The notes under the pieces: generated by a model
Seen by the model: only the letters and a program-made list of their open reading frames with translations
Told to the model about the DNA's origin: nothing
Databases searched by the model: none
DNA from: Phycisphaerales bacterium
GTDB lineage: Bacteria > Planctomycetota > Phycisphaerae > Tepidisphaerales > Tepidisphaeraceae
Reading direction: 5' to 3'
NCBI GenBank assembly: GCA_020853095.1
Contig: JADYZN010000023.1
Coordinates: 1-42,091 of the forward strand
DNA: 42,091 nucleotides
Position numbers and translations under genes: made by a program
Shown: in pieces, positions 22,506 to 30,430 of the stretch
How positions within the stretch are numbered: position 1 is the first letter of the stretch
How the letters are laid out: each line of letters begins with the position of its first letter

Positions 22506-23872
22506 GATCCAACCCCCGAATTTTGCAATTCACGGGATGGCGATTGCTGTTCCATCTCCGGCCATCGGCCCATGGGAGCCAATTGGGCCAAAAGATCTCT
22601 GAACCAGATGACCATCGGATCGGCCGGGTCATAATCTTCACCCAGCAACCGCGCGAGCATGTCCAGCAGATAAACGGTCGCCAGGGTGCGGGCCTGGCGC
22701 GGGGTGAATCCCTGCGGTTGCGAGGCCGCCATTTCCAGCAGATGGCGAAATCCCTGTCGGCTGTCCCAGCGGTAAAACAGGTATCCGCAAAAGAGGAGGT
22801 GGTGGAACTGATCGATCAGGGGCAGTCCGTCCACCTGACCATATTCCCAGTCGTACGCGAAAATCCGACCCTCGTTGGCGCGTAAATTCCACGGCCCGAA
22901 ATCGCCGTGGACGATGGTTGAAGGGATGTCCATCCGTTCCAGCATCGGCAAAACATCCGCCAGCGCCTGGTCCAGATCCTCGTGGGGGACCGTCAGCCGG
23001 TTCAACCGTGAAGGCAACTCGCCAACCATGGCGGTCTGTGAGGCGATTTTGCGTTGAGGTCGCTGGAGCGAGGCGAGGAAATTCAGGTGGGCCTCCGACA
23101 GTTTCACCTTGCTGGATCGGCCGTGCAGCGGGCTTTGGACCATCAGCAGCGATCCCTGCACCTCGCCGAAGTACAACAACCGCGGGGCGTCCGCGTTGAC
23201 CTCGGCCAGGGCCTTGAGCAACCGCGATTCGTGTTCAAGCAGGGCGCGCACCGATGGTTCGCGGGCGAGTTTGGCAAAGCCGAGCACCTGTCCCTGGGGG
23301 TCGAAGATCATGATCGAGGGTTTGCGGTTGCGCGATGGTTCGGGGGCGCCGGCGGAGATCGCCATGCGGAACGGACGGCCGTCGAAAAGGCCGCTCAATA
23401 TCGTGAACAGTTCGGGGGCTTTGCGCTGGGCGATGCAGACCTGGTCGTGATACCAGCCGGGCAGGTGGATGCGCGCGGCGATCCGGGCGGCGGCGTGTTT
23501 GAATCGCGACAGGGGTTTGGAAGGCTTGTACAGCGCGAATCCATCGGAAGCGACGGCGGCATTGTCCAGCGGGATGAACCAGCGGGCATGTTTGAAACTT
23601 GGAATCACCGCGAACCGGCGGACGTACTCGAAGCCAAGCTGCCGGATGGACGATTCGGTCAGTTTCGGGCAGTTGATCGCCACCAGGCCGGGCGCGGCAG
23701 ACAGGTCGGGCAGTTGGTTCAACTCGCGCCCGCAGATCACCGGGATGGGGTCGCCCGCATCGCCGGGCTGATCGGCGATGGCCTGATTGAGCCACGCGGG
23801 GCCTTGTTTGCAATCAAAGGCCGCGCGGGGCGCGAACAGGTAGGCCCAGGTCAGTGCGGGCGGGAGGGTCAC
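22502..23872 (-). CDS. APH/choline-kinase-fold phosphotransferase with unknown N-terminal domain
   Basis: Residues 185-440 of this 456-residue protein form a kinase-like fold. A glycine-poor N-lobe (SIMIFDPQGQVLGFAKLARE, likely ATP lysine K201) is followed by the catalytic loop VHGDFGPWNL (321-330) and the DWE metal motif (341-343) before GLPLIDQFHHLL. The substrate is probably a small alcohol or sugar. Residues 1-180 do not resemble a domain I know; they hold Arg/His-rich stretches and a CGRELN segment. Translation starts at GTG 23872 and overlaps the upstream stop as GTGA, with AAAGGCG before it. Position inside the polysaccharide operon suggests it phosphorylates a sugar or modifies the polymer; resistance is unlikely. 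Confidence 0.78.
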   Translation of the reverse strand: MTLPPALTWAYLFAPRAAFDCKQGPAWLNQAIADQPGDAGDPIPVICGRELNQLPDLSAAPGLVAINCPKLTESSIRQLGFEYVRRFAVIPSFKHARWFIPLDNAAVASDGFALYKPSKPLSRFKHAAARIAARIHLPGWYHDQVCIAQRKAPELFTILSGLFDGRPFRMAISAGAPEPSRNRKPSIMIFDPQGQVLGFAKLAREPSVRALLEHESRLLKALAEVNADAPRLLYFGEVQGSLLMVQSPLHGRSSKVKLSEAHLNFLASLQRPQRKIASQTAMVGELPSRLNRLTVPHEDLDQALADVLPMLERMDIPSTIVHGDFGPWNLRANEGRIFAYDWEYGQVDGLPLIDQFHHLLFCGYLFYRWDSRQGFRHLLEMAASQPQGFTPRQARTLATVYLLDMLARLLGEDYDPADPMVIWFRDLLAQLAPMGRWPEMEQQSPSRELQNSGVGS

Positions 23873-26586
23873 GTGGCGCCTTTCAGGCCAAATCGGCGGG
23901 CCGTGCGGCAGGAGAGATGGTCGAGGATGATTTTTTCCACGTCCGAGACGACCTTGGCGGCCGGCTGGGTGGCATCGACGACGTGGCCGTTGCGCATCGG
24001 TTCGACCAGCGAACGGTACGCGCCGCGCTGGCGGGCGGTCTCCTCGAAGGGGACTTCCTTTTTACGCGCCTGCACCACTTCGGGCGGGGCATCCAGCAGG
24101 ATGATGACATCCGGTTTGACGGCCACTTTCCAGACCAGTTTCAAAAGCCAGATGGGGCCTTTGTAGCGATAGCGTTTGGGGTCGGCGATGGAATCGACGA
24201 AATAACGGTGGTTGAGCGCCATGCGCGACCGCGCCAAATCGGGCCAGACGGTGAAGTAATAACCGACGCTGTAATAGATGGCCCAGTAGACCGCCTTGGC
24301 ATAGGCCGCCGGCAGCGAGCGCGGCGGCAGGCCATGCGGTTGTCCCGGCTTGATGTGGCGCATGCCAAGCAAACCGGGCGCGAAGGTGCGGGTGGAAATC
24401 CGGCCGCCAAACGCGGGGGCCAGGTCCTGCTCGACGGCCTCCTGCACGGTGGATTTTCCGACGCCGTCGGGGCCGAGCAGCACGACGTGCAGGCCGCTGT
24501 GGGGGCGGATCCAGCGGCGGATTTTTCGGCCCAACTCGCCCAGGCGGGTGGAAAACCGCGAACGCCTCCGCATGAGCATTTCGGTGCGCAGACGCGGCAG
24601 GTTGCTGATGACCTGGCTCCAGTCGCCGGTGTCGGCGGCCTCGGTGATCAGTTTGCCGCTGCCGTTCCAGAAGCGATCGACGTGCCGGCGGCAACCCTGG
24701 GGGTTGCTGCGATACAGGTCGCTGAGCCGGCGGGCCTGATCGGGGTCCAGGGCGTTCTTGGCGACTTTCTTGACCAGATAGCAGCCGAATTCCAAGTCGG
24801 CGCTGGGGACCCACAGCGAATTGTGCTGCTGTCGGCTGGAGAGGACTTCCTCGCCGAAATAGAACGTGCGGTCCTCGCGGTTGTAGTCGGCGTGAACGTC
24901 GATGCGCACGAACCAGGGTTTGCCGGATTGGTCCTGCGAGGCCATCACGATGTAATTGGAGTCGTGCCACTGGACGAGGTCCGCCCCGATGAAATCGCGA
25001 TTGGCGGCGATCAGCGCGGCCAGCCGTCGCGGCAGATAATTCGCGGGGATCACGCAGTCGATGTCGCCCGATGGCGCCTGTTGGCCGATGCCTTCGTAGC
25101 TGTCGAGGATGCAGTACGGAACGCCGTGGCGCTCGAGCAGTTCAAAAAACCGCAACACCGCGACGGCGGCGGTTGGTGCGGTCGGATGCTCGCCGGGATC
25201 GGCGGGCGCTGAACCGTTGGTGGTGTGTTCCATCATATCTCCTTGGGGCGTTGACTTGGTGGATTCATCGGCCAATTCGGCCGACGGGTTGTTTTCATGG
25301 CGATGACGCCGATAGGTCAGCCAGAAATGGCAGTTGACCATCAACGCCGTCGCCGTCAGGCCGACAAATGTACCATTGACCCCCATCCAGTGCAGCAGCG
25401 CCCAACCGATCCCCACGGTGAACAGGGCGGTGTAGACGTAGGCCATGAAGATGTGGCGGGTCTGTCGCCGGGCCGCCAAAGCCGCATAGGTGATGTGCGA
25501 GACGTAGGCCGGGAAGGCGCACATCGCGTAGAGCATCAGCATCGGCGCATCATCGGCATACTGTTTGCCGTAGGCCAGCCGCAGCAGCGGGCCGGCGAAC
25601 AAGGCCACCAGGCCGCAATAACCGGCCAGCATCGGCGTCACCAGCAGGAACGCCCAGCGGTACTGGCGGTTCATCGCCTCCGGGCCGCCGTGGGCCAGCG
25701 CCTTGGAAAAACGAATCGGCAGGATGGTGTCCAGGAACGAAATCAGCACCCTCGTCGGTCCGAAGATCACCGCGGCGGCCTTCAGCATGGCGGTGGCGGA
25801 CGTGCCGAACATGGCGGCGGCGATGAACAAATACCATTGGATCGAGGAGAGCCACTGCAACAGTTCGGCTCCCAGCAGCCATTTGCCGAAGTTCCAGTTT
25901 TCCCAGAGGGATGACCATTTCCAATCCCGCGCGAGGCTGTGACGAATCTGCCACAGCCCCAGCAGCGCGGCGGTCGCCGAGGTGGCGGCAAGGATGTACA
26001 AGGCGCGTTGCGCGGTTAATTGCTCGGCATGCCAGAGCAGGCCGATGAGCAGGGCCTGGCCGCCATAACTTAGCAGATCGTTGAAAAACGCCGCCGCGGT
26101 GCGCCCTTCGGTATAGAGCACCCGGCGGGTGAATTCCTGTGATTGCCAGGCGATGATGCAGGGGGCGAGCGCGGCCAGCAATCCGGCGACCGACCACCCC
26201 AGCGACCAGCCCAATCCGGCGGCCATCAGCGTCAACAGCGCTGCGACGATGCAAAACAAAAGTTGTCCGGCCCCGGCCGAAGTCGTGTATCGACGGTAAT
26301 CCGCTCCGCCCCGCGTCGACGCCAGCACGTTGTGTGGCTGGGTGATCAACGTCGCCTGCGCGAGGTTGGCAAACAGCAACCCCGAATAGATCAGCGTGAA
26401 CTCGCCGAATTCACCGCGCGACAGGCCGCGCGCCACCAGCACCATGGTGACGAAGTTGCTGCCGCTGAGCAGCATCTGATCGGCCAGCGCCCAGGCGCCG
26501 CGGCGGAGCTTACGGGCAACCGCTGCGAGGGGTTTGGTCTGTTGCTGGCTGATGACCGCGGACATGGCGCAAGTGGTTCCTTTCAT
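23869..26586 (-). CDS. Wzx-like flippase fused in frame to a nucleotidyltransferase / thymidylate-kinase-like protein
   Basis: The open frame is 905 residues. Residues 1 to about 430 are a polysaccharide flippase of the PST/MATE-like type: charged N-terminal helix, about 12-14 membrane segments, and a GPLLRLAYGKQYADDAPML-like segment. After a hydrophilic linker, residues 475-690 look like a nucleotidyltransferase-fold protein (SGDIDCVI at 506-513), and 698-905 are a thymidylate-kinase-like P-loop domain (GPDGVGKST at 705-713; ILLDAPPEVVQARK lid region). A full ribosome site with ATG lies inside the linker, so the second half may also be made alone (residues 452-905). The gene starts 13 bases after the sugar transferase stop, and its end overlaps the APH-like kinase start. 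An upstream Met at 26565 is an alternative start. Confidence 0.85.
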   Translation of the reverse strand: MKGTTCAMSAVISQQQTKPLAAVARKLRRGAWALADQMLLSGSNFVTMVLVARGLSRGEFGEFTLIYSGLLFANLAQATLITQPHNVLASTRGGADYRRYTTSAGAGQLLFCIVAALLTLMAAGLGWSLGWSVAGLLAALAPCIIAWQSQEFTRRVLYTEGRTAAAFFNDLLSYGGQALLIGLLWHAEQLTAQRALYILAATSATAALLGLWQIRHSLARDWKWSSLWENWNFGKWLLGAELLQWLSSIQWYLFIAAAMFGTSATAMLKAAAVIFGPTRVLISFLDTILPIRFSKALAHGGPEAMNRQYRWAFLLVTPMLAGYCGLVALFAGPLLRLAYGKQYADDAPMLMLYAMCAFPAYVSHITYAALAARRQTRHIFMAYVYTALFTVGIGWALLHWMGVNGTFVGLTATALMVNCHFWLTYRRHRHENNPSAELADESTKSTPQGDMMEHTTNGSAPADPGEHPTAPTAAVAVLRFFELLERHGVPYCILDSYEGIGQQAPSGDIDCVIPANYLPRRLAALIAANRDFIGADLVQWHDSNYIVMASQDQSGKPWFVRIDVHADYNREDRTFYFGEEVLSSRQQHNSLWVPSADLEFGCYLVKKVAKNALDPDQARRLSDLYRSNPQGCRRHVDRFWNGSGKLITEAADTGDWSQVISNLPRLRTEMLMRRRSRFSTRLGELGRKIRRWIRPHSGLHVVLLGPDGVGKSTVQEAVEQDLAPAFGGRISTRTFAPGLLGMRHIKPGQPHGLPPRSLPAAYAKAVYWAIYYSVGYYFTVWPDLARSRMALNHRYFVDSIADPKRYRYKGPIWLLKLVWKVAVKPDVIILLDAPPEVVQARKKEVPFEETARQRGAYRSLVEPMRNGHVVDATQPAAKVVSDVEKIILDHLSCRTARRFGLKGAT
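25233..25244 (-). promoter_or_regulatory. Internal ribosome site and ATG inside the flippase-kinase frame
   Basis: On the minus strand the linker codes AAGGAG (25239-25244), five bases, then ATG (25231-25233); a second ATG directly precedes it. This is as good a Shine-Dalgarno start as any in the window, it lies exactly at the domain junction, and it is in the same frame as the flippase. Confidence 0.75.
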
Positions 26587-26599
26587 CCGTTAAAAAAGT

Positions 26600-27814
26600 T
26601 CAGCGGGCGCCTTTGCGGAGCAGAATGGCCGGGACGGTCCGCAGCAGCAGGTTCAGGTCGCGCAGAAGGTTTCGGCGTTTGAGATAACGGATGTCCATGC
26701 GCATCCATTCGGTGAAGGTGACGCGCGATCGCCCCTCCACCTGCCAGATGCAAGTCAGGCCGGGGGTGACATCGAGCCGCCGTTGCTGCCAGACATCGCA
26801 TCCATCCGCCTCATCGCAGGGCAGCGGGCGCGGGCCGACCAGCGACATATCGCCGACAAACACGTTCCACAACTGCGGCAGCTCATCGAGGCTGGTGGTG
26901 CGTAAAATCCGCCCGATGCGGGTGATGCGCGGGTCGTTGGTCAGTTTGAACGCCGGGCCATCCTGCTCGCTGAACTGGCGAAGGGCTTTTTTCCGCGCCT
27001 CGGCGTCGACGACCATGGTGCGGAATTTGTAAATCATGAACGGCCGGCCGCCCAGCCCGGCGCGGGCCTGTTTGAAGATGACCGGCCCCTTGCTGGTCAG
27101 CTTGATGATCAGCGCGATGGCCAGCAGCAGGGGCGACAGCAGCAACAACCCCATCCCGGCGCACAGCATGTCCATCATCCGTTTCCACCAGGGGAGCGGC
27201 TTGACGAAGATTCGTTCCAAGGGGGGCGGGCTGACAATCGACGCCGTCAATCCATCCTTCACGCCATCGACAAGGAACGATAGCAGGTCGTGCCGTCGCA
27301 TCGCGGGGGTTGCGGTGGGGGTTGATACGGTGGATGACACGTTGGGTGTCGCGGCGGATGTCTCGCGGGCCGTCGCGCCCATCTGCCGGCTGACGTGTTG
27401 AAGATCGGGTCCGACGCCGGCGGAACCGGCCGGCCGCTCGCCCGCTGGCGCGGTGGGATATCCGTGAACGCTGAACCGGCATTTGCCGTTGCGCGACTCG
27501 AGTCGATGGGCCACATCCGCCGCGAAGCACCACGCGCCGGCCTGGTTGGTATCGGGCAGAAAGACGCACAGGTAACGGCGGTTCAGCCAGCCGACCTCGT
27601 CTGTGAAGCGGATGCGCTTCAGCACCTCGCGGGCCAGCCGCATCGCGCTGCGATGCCGATGGCGGACGCGGAACAGCACCACCGCGAATTCGTGGCCGTT
27701 GCGCTCCGACCGGGCTCGCTCGCGCTGAAGCATCTGGCCGACATAAGCGGCCGGCAAAATGCTGTGCAACGTGCGCGGCGCGGCGGCCGCTTTCGCATGA
27801 TTCCCGACACTCAT
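26600..27814 (-). CDS. Polyprenyl-phosphate sugar transferase with GGDEF-like N-terminal domain
   Basis: This 404-residue protein starts at ATG 27814 behind AAGGGAA; longer frames to 27892 lack such a site. Residues 205-404 are a bacterial sugar transferase (WbaP/PglC type). They have one membrane or re-entrant helix (about 218-240), KQARAG, IYKFRTM, SLDELPQLWNVF, GDMSLVGPRP and PGLTCIWQV, and transfer a sugar phosphate to undecaprenyl phosphate to start each repeat. Residues 20-120 resemble a degenerate GGDEF fold (RERARSERNGHEFAVVLFRV; FTDEVGWLNRRYLCVFLPDT) with no GG(D/E)EF loop. It replaces the usual four membrane helices of WbaP. A linker of about 80 residues joins the parts. It may sense a nucleotide or protein partner. 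Confidence 0.9.
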   Translation of the reverse strand: MSVGNHAKAAAAPRTLHSILPAAYVGQMLQRERARSERNGHEFAVVLFRVRHRHRSAMRLAREVLKRIRFTDEVGWLNRRYLCVFLPDTNQAGAWCFAADVAHRLESRNGKCRFSVHGYPTAPAGERPAGSAGVGPDLQHVSRQMGATARETSAATPNVSSTVSTPTATPAMRRHDLLSFLVDGVKDGLTASIVSPPPLERIFVKPLPWWKRMMDMLCAGMGLLLLSPLLLAIALIIKLTSKGPVIFKQARAGLGGRPFMIYKFRTMVVDAEARKKALRQFSEQDGPAFKLTNDPRITRIGRILRTTSLDELPQLWNVFVGDMSLVGPRPLPCDEADGCDVWQQRRLDVTPGLTCIWQVEGRSRVTFTEWMRMDIRYLKRRNLLRDLNLLLRTVPAILLRKGAR

Positions 27815-27888
27815 AACTTCCCTTGGCTTCACCCGATTGCCAACGAACAACTCGTCCATTCTACCACGAATCACTTCATTACCTCGTT

Positions 27889-30087
27889 TCACCGTTCACT
27901 GCCGACCAGCAGACCGCGCTTGGCCGGGATTTGATCCTCCTCCGGCGCTGTGTACGAATAGCTCGAACCGTAATACGCCTGGCGGTCGCGCGTACGGGGC
28001 AGGTCGTTGACCACCACGCCGAGGATCGAAGCGCCCACGCTCAAGAGGCTGTTGTGGGCGTCCTCGAACATCCGGCGGGTGGATTTTTGCGCCCGCAGCA
28101 CCATCAGCGTGGCATCGCAGACCGACCCGAGGATGCGGGCATCGGCGAACGGCAGCACCGGCGGCGAATCCAGCAAAATGCGGTCGTATCGGCCGGCCAG
28201 TTCCTTGAGCAACGACGCGAATTTTTTGCTGTTGAGCACCTCGGCCGGATTTCCCGGAACCGGCCCGCACGCCAGAACATCCAGTCGTTCCACGCGGGTG
28301 GATTGGATGGCCCGATCCTGCGATTCATCGCCCGACAGCAGATGCGTCAGGCCGCGTTCCTCATCAAGGCCGAAGATGCGGGCGATGGATGGCTTGCGCA
28401 AATCGGCGTCGATCAACAACACGCGATCACCGGCCTGGGCCATGGTGATGGCGAGATTGGCCGCCAGCGTGCTCTTGCCTTCACCCTGCGTGGGCGAGGT
28501 CAGCAGCAGCGTCCGGGCGCGGGATCGGTTCAGGCCGAAATAGACGGCCGTTCGGACGTTGCGATAGGCCTCGGCGGCGTCCGACATCGGATCCAGATGG
28601 GTTTTCTGGCCCCGTTCGGAACTGGTGAGCCGGCCCTGGATGTGCGGCACCGCGCACAACACCGGCACGCCGGCCACCGTTCGCAGCTCTTCGCCACTTT
28701 GAATCCGTCCGTCCGCCCAGCTCTGCAAAAAGGCGGCCGCGATCCCCAGCATCAATCCCAGCACCAGCGACATCCCCACCAGCATCGCCCGGCGCGGCCG
28801 TACCGGCGTGGGTTCGGCCCGCGCCGGCTCCAACACCGTCACGTTGAGCGATGGAGCGGTGCGCATCATCCGCGCATCCTTGATCCGCCCTTCCAATGCC
28901 TCGTTCATGCGCTGGGCGCGCTGATAATCGGCTTCGAGCACCGCGTATTCGCTGGCTTTGGAATTCAGGTCCGTGGCCTCTTTGCGCTGGGCATCGAAGG
29001 TGGCGCGAATCGACGATTCCTTCTGCTGGGCGACTTCCAGGTCCTGTCGCGCCGCTTCGAGATATCCCTGCGCGAAACGCTGGTTGTGATCGACCAAGCG
29101 GGCCTTGAGTTTTTCCACCAGGACTTTCAACGTCTGGACCTGCGGGTGGTTGGGGGCGAATTGACGCTGCATCGCCGCCATGCGGATTTCGGCGTTGTTC
29201 AAGTCGGTGCGAAGCTGCTCGTATTCGCGGTCGTCGCCAAACTTGCCGCGACGACGGTCGGCATCGACCAGGAGTTGCAACTTGGCCGGGTCGCCGGTCA
29301 TCTGCCGGGCGGCCTCGTAGGCGGCACGGGCGTCCATGGTCTGCAATTCGGCGGCCGTCAGTGCCTCGGACAACCGCGCCAGCCGCTGCACGATGATGTT
29401 GCCCCGGTCATCCTGGAACGACAGCGTGCCGTTGGCCAGCTTGAACGCGATCATCGCCTTGAGCTTTTCCTGCAACTCGGTTTCACGCTGCTGTTTTTCG
29501 CCCTCCAGAACCTTCAACACTTCGCTGGCGTTGGCGTGTTTCTGTTTGGACTGATACTCCATGTAGGATTGAACGACCGCATCCACGATGGCGGTGGCTT
29601 CTTCCGGATGGGCCGACTCGAACGCGACTTCGATCAGATCGTCCTTTTTGCCGACTTCGGCCGTCAGGTTTGATTTGAGCAATCGCAACCGGTCGGTCGA
29701 GGAAGCGAGGTCGACCGAATCCTTGACGGTGGAGGCCTCCAGCGCCGTCATGAGAATGGGCGTGGACCGCAACACCTCGCACTGGGTGTCGAGATAATTT
29801 TTGGAGCGGATTGTTTCGGGGCTGTCGGCGTTGAACGATTGTTCGGCCGGCTCGATGAACAACCGCGAGCTGCTGCGATAGATCGGGGTGGCGGTGACGG
29901 CGTACAACAGCGCCCCGACAAAGCAGAGCACCATGACGCACAAAACCGTCCATCGGCGCGACCAGACCCTGGCCCATGCGTTGACGCCTCCTTCGGCGTC
30001 CACGCCCATCGCCGGCACGCTGGGAATCTCCAGCCGGCCCAGCGTTTCGCGCTCAACTCTCATCACTGACTGCTTCCCGTCCACCAT
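27889..30087 (-). CDS. Wzc-like polysaccharide co-polymerase and tyrosine autokinase
   Basis: This 732-residue protein controls polymer length. The first membrane helix is at about 46-66, then a Wzz-type periplasmic part with long coiled coils, a second helix near 442-465 (MLVGMSLVLGLMLGIAAAFL), and a cytoplasmic BY-kinase. Walker A is SPTQGEGKST (531-540), Walker A' LLIDADLRKP (about 557-566) and Walker B ILLDSPP (637-643). A terminal tyrosine cluster, QAYYGSSYSYT (Y705, Y706, Y710, Y712), is the likely autophosphorylation tail, with fewer residues than in E. coli Wzc. ATG 30087 follows AGGAG by five bases. No wza or phosphatase gene is nearby. It is the first biosynthetic gene of the operon. 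Confidence 0.94.
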   Translation of the reverse strand: MVDGKQSVMRVERETLGRLEIPSVPAMGVDAEGGVNAWARVWSRRWTVLCVMVLCFVGALLYAVTATPIYRSSSRLFIEPAEQSFNADSPETIRSKNYLDTQCEVLRSTPILMTALEASTVKDSVDLASSTDRLRLLKSNLTAEVGKKDDLIEVAFESAHPEEATAIVDAVVQSYMEYQSKQKHANASEVLKVLEGEKQQRETELQEKLKAMIAFKLANGTLSFQDDRGNIIVQRLARLSEALTAAELQTMDARAAYEAARQMTGDPAKLQLLVDADRRRGKFGDDREYEQLRTDLNNAEIRMAAMQRQFAPNHPQVQTLKVLVEKLKARLVDHNQRFAQGYLEAARQDLEVAQQKESSIRATFDAQRKEATDLNSKASEYAVLEADYQRAQRMNEALEGRIKDARMMRTAPSLNVTVLEPARAEPTPVRPRRAMLVGMSLVLGLMLGIAAAFLQSWADGRIQSGEELRTVAGVPVLCAVPHIQGRLTSSERGQKTHLDPMSDAAEAYRNVRTAVYFGLNRSRARTLLLTSPTQGEGKSTLAANLAITMAQAGDRVLLIDADLRKPSIARIFGLDEERGLTHLLSGDESQDRAIQSTRVERLDVLACGPVPGNPAEVLNSKKFASLLKELAGRYDRILLDSPPVLPFADARILGSVCDATLMVLRAQKSTRRMFEDAHNSLLSVGASILGVVVNDLPRTRDRQAYYGSSYSYTAPEEDQIPAKRGLLVGSER

Positions 30088-30430
30088 GTTGCTCCTGTTC
30101 CATCACTTTCCGCTTCACCCGGTGCGCACGCCCTGTTTCGGGGCGGTTGGCCGCGCATCCAGCGGCATCCATGACACACCGGCCCATCCCGCTCCCTTCC
30201 ATCCGCAAATGGATCGGGGCACGAGGGCCGCTGGTCGGCACAAGGCCGATTTCAGTTACTATCCGAGCCTGTTACAGCACCCGGACACGGCTGAGGTGGT
30301 ACATCTTCTCCAAGGCACACCTTCAGACTTGTGCAATTGTTCCCTTCCGACGCCTCACCCACTGAAGCGGCAGAAAATTATACATCAATTTCAACGCCCC
30401 GGCCAATTCAAGATGGGCGATGCCGGGTCA
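30088..30430. other. Long leader between the LamG/PKD gene and the Wzc gene
   Basis: This is a 343-base gap with no convincing gene. It holds a promoter candidate for the Wzc gene at its upstream end and would leave an untranslated leader of about 280 bases. Within it I see only short hairpins: an odd 9-bp palindrome, CTGTTACAG, and a TCCAT/ATGGA hairpin. I found no match to c-di-GMP riboswitch cores or a JUMPstart element. Confidence 0.5.
30377..30406 (-). promoter_or_regulatory. Possible promoter for the polysaccharide biosynthesis genes
   Basis: On the minus strand TTGGCC (30401-30406) and a perfect TATAAT (30377-30382) are spaced by 18 bases, 290 bases ahead of the Wzc start. The -10 is ideal and the -35 weak. 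It would allow biosynthetic genes to be expressed apart from the surface-protein gene. Confidence 0.5.

Noticed and set aside
22502-23872. Aminoglycoside resistance gene
   Set aside because: The kinase fold is present, but it is coupled to glycan genes and has a long unknown N-terminal domain, so a resistance role is unlikely.
27823-29673. Plus-strand frame of 616 codons opposite the Wzc gene
   Set aside because: Antisense frame with Phe/Gly/Leu-rich noise; the Wzc motifs on the minus strand are clear.
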